A stretch of 15,830 bases of DNA from CAYVBE01 sp964448935 (GCA_964448935.1 CAYVBE010000086.1:1-15830), one strand, 5' to 3'. Positions 1 to 7,624 are shown, counted from the first letter of the stretch. Program-made: numbers and translations. Notes: generated by a model from the sequence alone, not told the origin.

Positions 1-724
1 GCGAGGTCCAGAGCCTCCCGGAGGAGATGATGGCGCGCCGCTGCCCGTTTGTCACCAGGTAGAGCTGGGGCGTGTAGTCGGCGCCTCCCGCCTGTCGGCT
101 GCGGATCAACGGATAGAACCGGCCCGTCGTGGGCACGAACCACCGCGCCATCAGGTTCTTGACCACCTCCGGTGCCTCTGGAATGTAGCGGCGCAGCAGG
201 TCCGTCGGGGTGTGCTGAACGGCCGAGCAGGCCATGTCGAGCTCCCAGTTGAACTGCATCCCCAGGGCTTCGTAGATGGCCGTCGTCTGCCAGGCGAACT
301 TAGGGCTCTCCGGCTCCAGCCGCCACCGGCCGTCTTCCTCCCGCGCGATCGTCAGCTCGAAAGGCCCCGACGCACAGAGCGCCACGAGAACGCCGCCCCC
401 GTCCAGGAACGATTCGATGGGCTCGATGCAGACGGCCGGAATAGCGGTGCCCTCGAACATCAGCGCATCGTAGCCATCGGCGGAGAAAGTGGTGCCATCG
501 GCGATCTGCTCCGCCGTCAGGCGGTCCGCCGCCACACCGGCATTCCGCAGCCACCCGGCCACCCGATCGAGGTAAGAAGCGTCGATCTGAAACCGGTACG
601 TGTCCGCGCTTTGCCCCGGCTTCCAGACGACCACGCGCGGCTGCGCCCCGCAGGCCCACTGCCGGCCGCAGATCACGGCGAGAGCCAGAAACAGCAAAAC
701 CCAAAAACCTGACTTCATGCGCAT
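1..724 (-). CDS. Secreted protein with amidotransferase-like (flavodoxin-fold) domain, 3' end outside window
   Basis: The minus strand is open from an ATG at 724 to the window edge, giving 241 codons with no stop, so the gene is cut at its C-terminus. The start at 724 has AGGAG seven bases upstream; a second in-frame ATG at 718 is less well placed. Residues 1-27 form a signal peptide (positive n-region, hydrophobic core FWVLLFLALAVIC, cleavage probably CGA|Q), so export is expected. Residues about 29-125 (VVVWKPG, YDALMFEG, IESFLDGGGVLVALC) look like a class I glutamine-amidotransferase-like fold, as found inside beta-galactosidase-type and ThuA-like proteins. I see no catalytic Cys nucleophile motif, so this is likely a structural or binding domain. 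No specific function can be named. It is divergently transcribed from the glycoside hydrolase at 1138, which suggests a shared carbohydrate role. Confidence 0.72.
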   Translation of the reverse strand, partial: MRMKSGFWVLLFLALAVICGRQWACGAQPRVVVWKPGQSADTYRFQIDASYLDRVAGWLRNAGVAADRLTAEQIADGTTFSADGYDALMFEGTAIPAVCIEPIESFLDGGGVLVALCASGPFELTIAREEDGRWRLEPESPKFAWQTTAIYEALGMQFNWELDMACSAVQHTPTDLLRRYIPEAPEVVKNLMARWFVPTTGRFYPLIRSRQAGGADYTPQLYLVTNGQRRAIISSGRLWTS

Positions 725-776
725 GCCCGATCTCCTCCCGGTCCGCCGCGCAGAATCCACCGTCCAACGCCAGCGT

Positions 777-805
777 ATGCTAATCCTGGTGCAAAACCGG
801 TGCAA
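777..805 (-). promoter_or_regulatory. Candidate sigma-70 promoter for the left-edge gene
   Basis: On the minus strand TTGCAC (805-800) and TAGCAT (782-777) are separated by 17 bases, and the expected transcript start is about 45 bases before the ATG at 724. The -35 box is part of a direct repeat: GGTGCAA occurs on the plus strand at 788-794 and 799-805, 11 bases apart, about one helical turn. The match to consensus is moderate (4/6 for the -10). Confidence 0.35.
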
Positions 806-854
806 GACAAAGCCGCCCGTAGCCGTCCCTTACCCCTCCAGCCTGAAAGCCTGT

Positions 855-883
855 CGTGAAGGGTGCATCAGCTCTGCTTCACG
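855..883. repeat. Inverted repeat CGTGAAG-N15-CTTCACG
   Basis: A perfect 7-base dyad (855-861 and 877-883) lies in the divergent promoter region, roughly 50 bases beyond the left gene's -35 box. The size and spacing fit an operator better than a terminator, because no T-run follows. No cognate regulator is identified. Confidence 0.3.
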
Positions 884-1137
884 GTCTGCTGTTCCATTTT
901 ATTTTGTCACAAACCCCGCATGGCCGGTCTACGCGGTCAAATCGTTGCAGTATGCACAGCCGCCTGTCTCCGGGGTGTAGGCCCGTGCCGTTCATATCCG
1001 ACACGGAATGCGCGTTATTATACTTGTGTTTCGATAGAGTCGAGCCACACTCTCGCGCGGCCGCGCAATTCATGTAAAATGGCAACCCGTTTCATGCCAA
1101 TTCTGCTACTCACGACAACGCTTGAAGGAGCAGCGAA

Positions 1138-3954
1138 ATGCACGCAAAGTTCTGCGCGGTAGTGCTCTCGGTTTTCGTTCTGAACCTCGGCGCGTTCGCC
1201 GGCACGGTTGCCGGGCAATATGAGATTTTGGCCCGGCCGGGGGCGCGGTTTATCCTGGCAAAGGACGGCGACGCGTTCCTCACGGCTTACCCCGTGGTCT
1301 TCGAGCCCGGTTGGGCGTGGATCGGGGACAGCGGGGCTGATGTGGAGGAGGTCCGGGGCGGAGTATCGTGCGAAATGCGTTACGAAGCGCAGAAGACTTC
1401 CGCCGTCATGACCTACGGCTGCCGCGCCGGCCTGAACCGAGATGGCGACCCGGAGATCGCCCTGACACTGTCCACCGACGCCGACATGCCGCTGACCTAT
1501 GCCGGCTTCGCCTTCGAGCCTCAGTCACTGCTGGACGGCGGCAAGCTGCTGGTCACGCACGCCGATGGCGAGACGGAGACGGTGGGCATTCCCCTGGCTC
1601 CCAAAATGGCGCCGAATGTGAAGCGGTTGACCTTCGTCTCCACGCGGGGAGAACAGCTGAGTATTCGCCCTAAGACTCCGCGCACGGTTCACATTGACGG
1701 CGACTCACGGATCCGGCTGGTGGACGACATCCTGAAAGCCGACGAGACGGTGGAGAACACCGTGACGCTGCACGCTGCGAGCGGGTGGGAGTTCTTCAAG
1801 GGCGCCGAAGAGGCCCCGGACGTGCCGGACATTGACCGGTGGTTCCCGTTCCGGCCGGAGAACGACACCGGGCCGAGCGCCATCGGCATGAGGCACTGGC
1901 TCTCGAAACCAGCCGGCCGGGGCGGCTTCCTGAAGATCGAAGGCAACCGGCTCGTGACACCGGACGGGACCCCCATCAAACTGTGGGGCACCAACGTGGA
2001 ATACGCCGATAACGCGCCGGAGGCCGAAGTCGCCCGACGCAGGGCGCAGTGGTTCGCCAAATACGGTATCAACGCCGTCCGCCTCCACAAACTTACCAAC
2101 CCCGGATGGGAGGGCATGGGGACGACCGAGAGCGCGGCCACCTACGACCCGGAGAAGCTGGCGCGCTTCGATTACTTTACTTCCGAGATGCGCAAAAACG
2201 GCCTCTACTACGGCCTGTCGCCCATCTGGGACCTGCAGGTATTCCCCGGCGACCGCGACCGACTGCTGGCCTACGACGAACTGGCCGCATACGGTGAGAA
2301 ACCGAACACCGTCGGCGTGTTGTGGTTCTCCGAGGCCGCCCAGGACCTGCACATCGAGACCATGCTGAACCTGCTCAATCACCGCAACCCGCACACCGGC
2401 CTGCGGTACGCCGAGGACACGGCGGTGGCCTACATCGAGATGCAGAACGAGGACGACGCGTTCTGGTATGCCAACATGACCAAGCTCCTGGAGTGCCCGA
2501 GCTACCGCAAACTGGCGGCCGAGAAGTTCTCGAAATGGCTGCGACGGAAGTACGGCGACCATGAGGGACTGGTGGAGGCATGGGGCGCGCCGGCCCTGAA
2601 CGCCTTCACCGAGTGCTACGAGGACGAACACCTGGACAAGGGCAACATCTTTCCGGTAGGCAACCCGTGGTTCTACGTCAACACCACCCCGGAGACGCAC
2701 CGGCGCCTGATGGACACGGCGCGGTTCCTCTACGATTGCCAGAATGCCTACTACGACCGCATGGCGGCCGCCATCCGCGAGGCCGGATACGGGGGGCCGC
2801 TCGTCTCCTCCTGCTGGCAGGCCGGCGAGGGCGTAAGCCATTACTACAACCTGCACAGCGACGCACGCATCGGCATCGTGGACCGGCACAACTACATGGG
2901 CGGGACCGGTAGCTGGGCCATGAACGACGGCATGTCCTTCCGGAACGTGACCATGCTGACCGACCCCGGCAGCGGGCTGCTCAGCACGGGAATGCAGCAG
3001 GTGGCCGGGCGACCGTTCAGCGTCTCGGAGTGGATGAGCGTCAGCCCCACGGAATGGCAGCCGGCCGCCGCGCCCATCATGGGCGCCTACGGCATGGGCC
3101 TGCAGGGGTGGGACATGTCCTACTTCTTCGCGTCCAACGCGGCCGGGTTCACCGAGACGCTGCACTTCCCGGGTCCCAAGACGTTCAACAACCAGACGCC
3201 GACGCTGATCGGCATTTTCCCCGCCCTCTCGCGCATGGTCCGACGGGGCGACGTGTACGAGGCGCGCGTCATCTCGCGACGCCCGGTGCACGTGCCCTCG
3301 CTGCTGGAGGGCGAGCCGGGCTTCACGGACCGGGTGGCGCAGAGCGGCGACATGAAATCCTTCGGCGGCGACGTGCCTCAGTCGGCACTGGCGGTGGGAC
3401 GCGTCCTGGTGGACTTCACGGAAAGCCCGGAGCCCTTCGAGCCTGTCAACCTGGAGCCCTACCGCGAGGGGGAGACACTCGTCTCCACCACAGGCCAATT
3501 ACGCTGGACCGCCAGCGGAGCGGAGCGGGACGGGCACGTCACCATCAACACGCCCGGGACGAAGGGCGTCGTCGGTTTCACCGGGGACGAGTCCTTTGCA
3601 CTGGGCAACGTGACCATCACACCGGGCGAGGGCTTCGGCGTTCTGTTCGTCAGCGCGGCGGGCCGGGATGAGACTGTAACCGATGACGACCGGCTTCTCA
3701 TCACCGTCTGCGCCCGCTCCCGCAACACGGGCATGAGGCTCTACGCCGGCCACATCCTGAAGGTCGGCCACGCGCCGATCATCCTGGAACCCGTCAAAGC
3801 GCGCGTGACCATTGACCGTCCGGGAACCCCGACGGTCTACATCCTCGACCACGACGGCCGCCGGACCTCGCGAACCGTCCCGGTGCGCAACGGCACCATC
3901 GAGATAGACACCGCCCGGGACAAGGCTCTCTATTACGAGGTCGTCTACCCGTGA
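1138..3954 (+). CDS. Secreted glycoside hydrolase, clan GH-A (GH5-like), with extra N-terminal domain
   Basis: 938 residues. ATG 1138 has AAGGAG seven bases upstream. Residues 1-22 are a signal peptide (core FCAVVLSVFVLNLG, probable AFA|G cleavage), so the enzyme acts outside the cytoplasm. Residues about 25-235 form a beta-rich domain I cannot name. Residues about 240-720 are a TIM-barrel hydrolase: the entry motif FRPENDTGPSAIGM, the LWGTNV strand, AVRLHKL, then IEMQNEDD with probable acid/base E438 after an Asn, and VSEW with probable nucleophile E631. An N-E pair and a second Glu about 190 residues later are the clan GH-A arrangement. The C-terminal 200 residues are a beta-sandwich. The protein is a paralogue of the 7625-9784 product. 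The exact CAZy family and substrate cannot be read from sequence; retaining beta-glycosidase chemistry is inferred from the clan. Confidence 0.88.
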   Translation: MHAKFCAVVLSVFVLNLGAFAGTVAGQYEILARPGARFILAKDGDAFLTAYPVVFEPGWAWIGDSGADVEEVRGGVSCEMRYEAQKTSAVMTYGCRAGLNRDGDPEIALTLSTDADMPLTYAGFAFEPQSLLDGGKLLVTHADGETETVGIPLAPKMAPNVKRLTFVSTRGEQLSIRPKTPRTVHIDGDSRIRLVDDILKADETVENTVTLHAASGWEFFKGAEEAPDVPDIDRWFPFRPENDTGPSAIGMRHWLSKPAGRGGFLKIEGNRLVTPDGTPIKLWGTNVEYADNAPEAEVARRRAQWFAKYGINAVRLHKLTNPGWEGMGTTESAATYDPEKLARFDYFTSEMRKNGLYYGLSPIWDLQVFPGDRDRLLAYDELAAYGEKPNTVGVLWFSEAAQDLHIETMLNLLNHRNPHTGLRYAEDTAVAYIEMQNEDDAFWYANMTKLLECPSYRKLAAEKFSKWLRRKYGDHEGLVEAWGAPALNAFTECYEDEHLDKGNIFPVGNPWFYVNTTPETHRRLMDTARFLYDCQNAYYDRMAAAIREAGYGGPLVSSCWQAGEGVSHYYNLHSDARIGIVDRHNYMGGTGSWAMNDGMSFRNVTMLTDPGSGLLSTGMQQVAGRPFSVSEWMSVSPTEWQPAAAPIMGAYGMGLQGWDMSYFFASNAAGFTETLHFPGPKTFNNQTPTLIGIFPALSRMVRRGDVYEARVISRRPVHVPSLLEGEPGFTDRVAQSGDMKSFGGDVPQSALAVGRVLVDFTESPEPFEPVNLEPYREGETLVSTTGQLRWTASGAERDGHVTINTPGTKGVVGFTGDESFALGNVTITPGEGFGVLFVSAAGRDETVTDDDRLLITVCARSRNTGMRLYAGHILKVGHAPIILEPVKARVTIDRPGTPTVYILDHDGRRTSRTVPVRNGTIEIDTARDKALYYEVVYP

Positions 3955-4041
3955 GTCGAAACAGCGACAGATGGTGGAACGGTCGGCTACGACGGAGCGC
4001 GCCTCTCCAGCATGCCATCGCACGGGGAAACCGTAACGCAC

Positions 4042-4548
4042 TCAGCCAAATCTCATGTCTACTCTCCGCATCATTACGAAAATATCGCAGTACGGAACCC
4101 CAAATGCTTCGCAAACGTTAGGTATCGGGATCCTCTTCTTGCACTCAGGCCTTGCTTTCTCGTTAGTAACAACCGTACAGCCCTTGGCCTGGGCGTAAGC
4201 CACGATCCACGGGTCCGCGTTATCACCGTCGGCGAATTCACGCTTAGCAGCATGCCGGTATTGATCTTGATCGTCTGCTCATGACATCAGTTGACCATAC
4301 CGCTGCACGACCTCGTCATCATCGGTCGTGGCAAAGGCTTCGCTGAAATCATCCGATGCCCAACGAGATAACTCGTCCTCGAAGCGAAAAAGCTCGTCGG
4401 CAACTTTGTCAATGCTCAAGACTTGCCCATTTGCCGCCCGTTGTACCAGTCCCTCCCAGAACTGGGGGACCAGATCGAAAGCATAATACTCCCTCTTCGC
4501 TCTGATGAAGACATCGGCATCGAGCACGTAAGGAGCACTCGTCCTCAC
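4042..4548 (-). pseudogene. DUF4411 PIN-like toxin gene interrupted by one in-frame TGA
   Basis: The GTG start at 4548 overlaps the stop of the upstream regulator (GTGA), which supports coupled translation. Codons 1-89 end at TGA (4279-4281), but the same frame continues for 78 further codons to TGA at 4042-4044. The tail is clearly the rest of the family. The N-terminal part has YVLDADVFIRAK (Asp10 of the PIN-like site), the FWEGL segment and the SIDKVADEL segment. The tail has ADPWIVAYA (Asp112), VVTNEKA and RIPIPNVCEAFGV. The combined 168 codons equal the usual DUF4411 length. Codon 90 sits in RYGQLMS-x-ADDQ where the family commonly has Trp, so TGG to TGA is the simplest history. DUF4411 proteins are PIN-domain-like putative ribonuclease toxins. 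As written the product is truncated and lacks part of the acidic site; readthrough or a sequence error would restore it. Confidence 0.8.
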
Positions 4549-5696
4549 TCTATCCCTCCGATGCGCAACGAATCCACGTAATTGTCGAAAGTCTTACCAT
4601 GCAGCCCAGTCAGTCTATAGGCTTCGGAGTACGGGATACTGCCCGCCTCAGCGGCAGTTGCGACGATACGCGCAATTCGTTTCCCTACGCGCAAGTTTTG
4701 GTTGTAGTAGAAGTTTCCTCCGCTTCCCTCGGCGCTCCTCTGCCTACGCCTTTCCTGGTACGCTTCGTAGAAATCAAAGAACTCTCTCTTACTCACAAGG
4801 CCGGTGTCCATGGCTCGTCTTGCCACCACGATCTGGCTGACCTTGAACTGGCGCGCGAGAGCTTGGTAGCGGTCAGGTGCCCGCCGCGTGCGCTCCCATT
4901 GCCGAACTATCTCCTCCCGAGGCACCAGGAACTCTGCTGCCACTTGATTGCACGTTTTCTCGATAGGTTCATCCGCTGGCTGCATCTGACGCAAGTCGAA
5001 GACTGCGCTACTCCCGTAGAAAACATGCGCTAACTCGTGAGCCAGCGTGAACATCTGGGCCGCTTTGGCGTCCGCGCCGTTGACAAAGACCAGCGGTGCA
5101 TATTCGTCCACCAGAACAAAGCCGCGGAACTCCGTGGTGTCGAGTTTGCGATGTGTGTTGTTCTCAACAACACCGTTCACTGCCACAAAAATGCCCGCCT
5201 CCTCCATCTTGTCACGCAGCCTCACAAGCGCGTCCTGCCACCGTCCCTCTTTTGCCGCCCATCCTTCTTCGAAGCCCAGTAGATTCCGCATGCGAACCGC
5301 GACGGACACGGTCTCGTCCCTCTTGTTCGCAGAACCTACGAACGCCAAGGCATCGCACCCCTCCTCTTCCAGATAGTCACACAGCCACAGCTGGCGACGC
5401 TGCATACTGTAGAACGTGTCCAGGAGTTCGGGGCTAGGGCTCGGCGGCTCCGTGCCCTTGATGGTCCGGAAGTGAGGTATGGGCAGCCGCTCCTCCGGCG
5501 GTTCTTCAAGGAACAGGAAACCGAGAGGGGTGGCCGTGGCCTTGGCGAAACCCTCCAACTGGCGCAAAGTGGGTTGGCGCAGGCCCTCCAACCATTCGGC
5601 CAACTTGGGAAACTTAGTCTCCAGATCAGAAACGGACGCACCGCGTCGATCAAGAGCCCATTGCAGGACGCCTTTGGAAACGGCTACTCGGCTCAT
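4545..5696 (-). CDS. Xre-type regulator with ImmA/IrrE metallopeptidase domain (antitoxin partner of DUF4411)
   Basis: 383 residues; ATG 5696 follows an AAGGA motif about ten bases upstream. Residues about 4-60 form a divergent helix-turn-helix (SVSDLETKFP, LRQPTLRQLEGFAKAT). A central region leads to the zinc metallopeptidase motif HELAH (220-224), with the likely third ligand in CNQVAAEFLVP (Glu255). This is the ImmA/IrrE (COG2856) architecture: a DNA-binding protein with a gluzincin-like domain that in known cases cleaves repressors. The C-terminal 100 residues carry a basic segment and an additional conserved tail. Pairing of this family directly upstream of DUF4411, with overlapping genes, is a recurrent toxin-antitoxin-like arrangement, so autoregulation and neutralisation of the neighbour are the inferred jobs. 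Base composition is less GC-rich than the flanking hydrolase genes, consistent with horizontal acquisition. Confidence 0.88.
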   Translation of the reverse strand: MSRVAVSKGVLQWALDRRGASVSDLETKFPKLAEWLEGLRQPTLRQLEGFAKATATPLGFLFLEEPPEERLPIPHFRTIKGTEPPSPSPELLDTFYSMQRRQLWLCDYLEEEGCDALAFVGSANKRDETVSVAVRMRNLLGFEEGWAAKEGRWQDALVRLRDKMEEAGIFVAVNGVVENNTHRKLDTTEFRGFVLVDEYAPLVFVNGADAKAAQMFTLAHELAHVFYGSSAVFDLRQMQPADEPIEKTCNQVAAEFLVPREEIVRQWERTRRAPDRYQALARQFKVSQIVVARRAMDTGLVSKREFFDFYEAYQERRRQRSAEGSGGNFYYNQNLRVGKRIARIVATAAEAGSIPYSEAYRLTGLHGKTFDNYVDSLRIGGIE

Positions 5697-5768
5697 TGTT
5701 TCGCTTTCCTTGAGCGTCTGATTTGCGGGTCACCGCGACCAAGATCGGGGTCTAAACAACGCATGGTC

Positions 5769-5797
5769 AGGATAACGACCGCAGCGAGCGAGTGCAA
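5769..5797 (-). promoter_or_regulatory. Candidate promoter for the Xre/ImmA–DUF4411 pair
   Basis: On the minus strand TTGCAC (5797-5792) is followed after 17 bases by TATCCT (5774-5769), about 65 bases upstream of the start codon at 5696. One arm of the 10-base inverted repeat (5783-5792) lies between the two boxes, so binding there would block transcription, which suits autorepression by the encoded helix-turn-helix protein. Confidence 0.35.
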
Positions 5798-5848
5798 GCG
5801 GCCGGGGAACAGGCTCGCACGCAACGACGAGTAAGCGCCTCGCTCGCT
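5783..5848. repeat. 10-base inverted repeat AGCGAGCGAG / CTCGCTCGCT
   Basis: The arms at 5783-5792 and 5839-5848 are exact reverse complements, separated by 46 bases. The left arm overlaps the candidate promoter at 5769-5797. The arms are internally repetitive (GCGAG units), so chance pairing of low-complexity sequence is possible; a looped double operator is the alternative. Confidence 0.3.
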
Positions 5849-5888
5849 CAATCTCAGACAGTTTGACTCGCTTTCCCTCTTTGGCCTC

Positions 5889-5909
5889 CGCCTGAACAGG
5901 CGCTCCTAC
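5889..5909 (-). repeat. REP-like element: GTAGGAG followed by a perfect palindrome
   Basis: Read on the minus strand, GTAGGAG (5909-5903) is followed directly by CGCCTG-TT-CAGGCG (5902-5889), a 6-base stem with a 2-base loop. A GTAG tetranucleotide at the foot of a GC-rich palindrome is the hallmark of REP sequences mobilised by RAYT (TnpA-REP) transposases. It is a single copy in this window and no transposase is visible, so the call rests on form only. A second hairpin lies 26 bases away at 5936-5951. Confidence 0.4.
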
Positions 5910-5935
5910 CTTTTCGGCTTCCTGGTTCCAGACCG

Positions 5936-5951
5936 CCGCCCATGAGGGCGG
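5936..5951. repeat. Perfect hairpin CCGCCC-ATGA-GGGCGG
   Basis: A 6-base GC stem with a 4-base loop in the non-coding region, next to the REP-like palindrome. There is no T-run on either side, so it is not a typical intrinsic terminator; it may belong to the same repeat cluster. Confidence 0.35.
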
Positions 5952-6290
5952 AAGGCAGAGCGTGGCTGCCAGTCTGACGTCAAGCCCCTCTCAGTCCCCC
6001 TGACGATCTTGTCCCGGCTTCCTGGCCAGCAATTCGATGCTGCGCTTTCCCCTCATCTCGATCAGATCAAGGGGAGCCAGCAGGTGTTGCGTCTCTTCTG
6101 CGGCGAAGGAGTGGTGCGACATGCCTTTGTCATGGCCGAGGGCCGGGACGCAGTTGCACGATGATGGTGGGCGGCCTTGCCGTAGCCGCGGTGAGGCGTC
6201 CCCGGTAAGCTTCCTCCCGGCTACCCGGGCCTTCACTCATGCCATATGTCCTCCCGACGAACCCGACGCGCCGCATTGTGTCCGCCCGCG

Positions 6291-7547
6291 TCAGTTCTCC
6301 CGCCGCGACTCGAGCGGCTCGCACTCCTCGCGCAGGCGGTCGGTTTCCAGCGTCCGGGATATCCTGTAGACGCCCGTGGGCGTCGCGTACGGACCGGAAT
6401 GGATGAAGATATGCTGCACACCGCGCTCCGCGTCAACGACCGCCCCGCCGGGATGCGCGGCGTCAATGCCGTCGGGACGCATGTTCTGTGAGCCGTGGGG
6501 CCAGCGCAGAAGCGTCCCTTCGAAACGCCAGTCCTGCGCTCTCCCGGCGCGCAGATCTTCACGGGAAATGGACCACAGATTGAGCGTCTTCTCGTTGAAC
6601 TCGTTCCTTTCGCTGCCCGGCCCGCCGCCGCTGCGGTTTGTCACAACCGCTTCATAGCGCTCGGTTACGGGATTGTAGTCCACGTCCGTGGTATCCGGCC
6701 AGCGGTAGCTGGATATGTTGGTGACGGCCATGTGGTCCATGGGGAACCAGCCCGTTGCCGACACCATCATGGCCGGGCGCCGGGGTTCGCGGAGTTCTTT
6801 ATACCACCGGAACGGGAGGGGCTGATTGCGGGTGAGGAAGATCAGATGCCCCTCGTGGTAGATCGCCGTGGGTTCCATGGGGTGGATGGCGTCGGACAGT
6901 TCGATCCGTTCGTGCCTCCACGTCTTTCCGGCATCGGTGGAGTTGTACATGTCCAGGCACGGTTCGTCCCTCGACCCCGCCGGGATGACGAGGCCCTTGT
7001 CGGGGTGCACCACCATTCGGGGCCCGAAGTTGTTGGAGAAGGCATGGCCGGTCTGCGCCTGAGTCAATGCGTCGGGGATCAGTTGCCAGGTGCGACCCCG
7101 GTCCGACGAACGATACAGGCCGTATCGTGTGGCGAGGAAGACCGCGTCGCCCAGCACTCCGAAGCAGAGGCCGAAATGGACCACCAGCTTGCCTTCGACC
7201 GTGCCCACGGTGCGGAGATCGAGGGGCGCCGACCAGGTCTCGCCGCCGTCGGCGGAGCGCACGACGACCGCGTCGCTGCTGTCTTCGTCTCGCCGGTCTG
7301 CGACGGTTCCGGGGCCGTGATGGTGCTTCGTGCGATGGTAGGCGCAGAGCAAGGTGTCCCCGATCCGGACGCCGACGGGCCAGCCGAGATGGGTGTTGAC
7401 CCCGACCAGGTGCTTCCCTCGGGGGAGGGCGACGGGGCGGATCACAGACAGGGCCTGCTCTTCAAGAGCAAGGAGCCTGCTTCGTTCCTCGGCGGTGATG
7501 ATCAGGCTCTTCCAGACAAGCTCATCGCTGTCAATCCACGCTTCCAT
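6291..7547 (-). CDS. Sialidase-superfamily (BNR/Asp-box) protein, predicted cytoplasmic
   Basis: 418 residues. ATG 7547 follows GAGGAG about eleven bases upstream. Three Asp-box motifs of the form S-x-D-x-G-x-T-W are visible: SADGGETW (98-105), SSDRGRTW (147-154) and STDAGKTW (203-210). These mark blades of a six-bladed beta-propeller as in exo-sialidases and related sugar-binding or hydrolase families. Spacing of about 50 residues fits successive blades. There is no signal peptide (MEAWIDSDELVW), so the protein probably stays inside the cell. It starts 77 bases after the glycoside hydrolase gene on the same strand and is probably co-transcribed with it. A true sialidase arginine triad cannot be assigned with confidence, so the substrate may be another acidic or neutral sugar. 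Confidence 0.8.
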   Translation of the reverse strand: MEAWIDSDELVWKSLIITAEERSRLLALEEQALSVIRPVALPRGKHLVGVNTHLGWPVGVRIGDTLLCAYHRTKHHHGPGTVADRRDEDSSDAVVVRSADGGETWSAPLDLRTVGTVEGKLVVHFGLCFGVLGDAVFLATRYGLYRSSDRGRTWQLIPDALTQAQTGHAFSNNFGPRMVVHPDKGLVIPAGSRDEPCLDMYNSTDAGKTWRHERIELSDAIHPMEPTAIYHEGHLIFLTRNQPLPFRWYKELREPRRPAMMVSATGWFPMDHMAVTNISSYRWPDTTDVDYNPVTERYEAVVTNRSGGGPGSERNEFNEKTLNLWSISREDLRAGRAQDWRFEGTLLRWPHGSQNMRPDGIDAAHPGGAVVDAERGVQHIFIHSGPYATPTGVYRISRTLETDRLREECEPLESRREN

Positions 7548-7624
7548 GCGTTCCGCATCTCCTCGGGTTCAACCCGTCCGTTTCAGGTCCCGTCACCTTT
7601 GCTGAACCGTAACCTTCACCCCGG

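Larger units (their letters stand above)
725..1137. other. Divergent intergenic region between two glycan-related genes
   Basis: These 413 bases separate two divergently transcribed genes and contain no convincing ORF; the short frames here overlap one another and lack ribosome sites. The stretch is visibly more AT-rich than the genes around 893-912 and 1015-1030. It holds the candidate minus-strand promoter at 777-805 and a dyad at 855-883. For the plus-strand gene at 1138, possible -10 boxes are TATTAT (1016-1021) and TAAAAT (1075-1080), but neither has a good -35 at the right distance, so that promoter is not assigned. Confidence 0.6.
5697..6290. other. Largely non-coding region with hairpins
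   Basis: About 590 bases between the regulator (whose promoter lies at its left side) and the end of the Asp-box gene. No protein is convincing. Two minus-strand short frames deserve mention. One of 36 codons starts at ATG 6240 with GGAGG nine bases upstream and stops at 6130. The other ends at 5991 and contains a helix-like stretch (LLAPLDLIEMRGKRSIELLA) with GC-rich third positions. They are in different frames and could be remnants of a decayed gene. The region also holds a REP-like palindrome (5889-5909), a CCGCCC/GGGCGG hairpin (5936-5951), a small hairpin at 6216-6229 (CCCGG-CTAC-CCGGG, no T-run) and an inverted repeat at 5783-5848. I see no tRNA. Confidence 0.5.

Noticed and set aside
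212..767. ORFs 212-712 (plus) and 300-767 (minus) at the left end
   Set aside because: They are shadows of the minus-strand frame starting at 724, which has a ribosome site, a signal peptide and a plausible fold but runs off the window.
1705..3498. 597-codon minus-strand ORF antisense to the secreted hydrolase
   Set aside because: It is a shadow of a GC-rich gene: low-complexity Arg/Gly/His/Val composition, no domain, while the plus strand encodes a recognisable enzyme with catalytic motifs and signal peptide.
4279..4281. Selenocysteine or general TGA-to-Trp recoding in the DUF4411 gene
   Set aside because: No Cys-equivalent or redox motif at this site, no obvious SECIS-like hairpin just downstream, and most other genes in the window end in TGA.
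6216..6229. Hairpin CCCGG-CTAC-CCGGG as terminator of the Asp-box gene
   Set aside because: The stem is only five pairs, lies about 60 bases after the stop and has no T-run on the minus strand.
5991..6236. 81-codon minus-strand ORF as a gene
   Set aside because: No ribosome site, no family resemblance, and the first half has shadow-like composition; kept only as a possible remnant in the intergenic entry.
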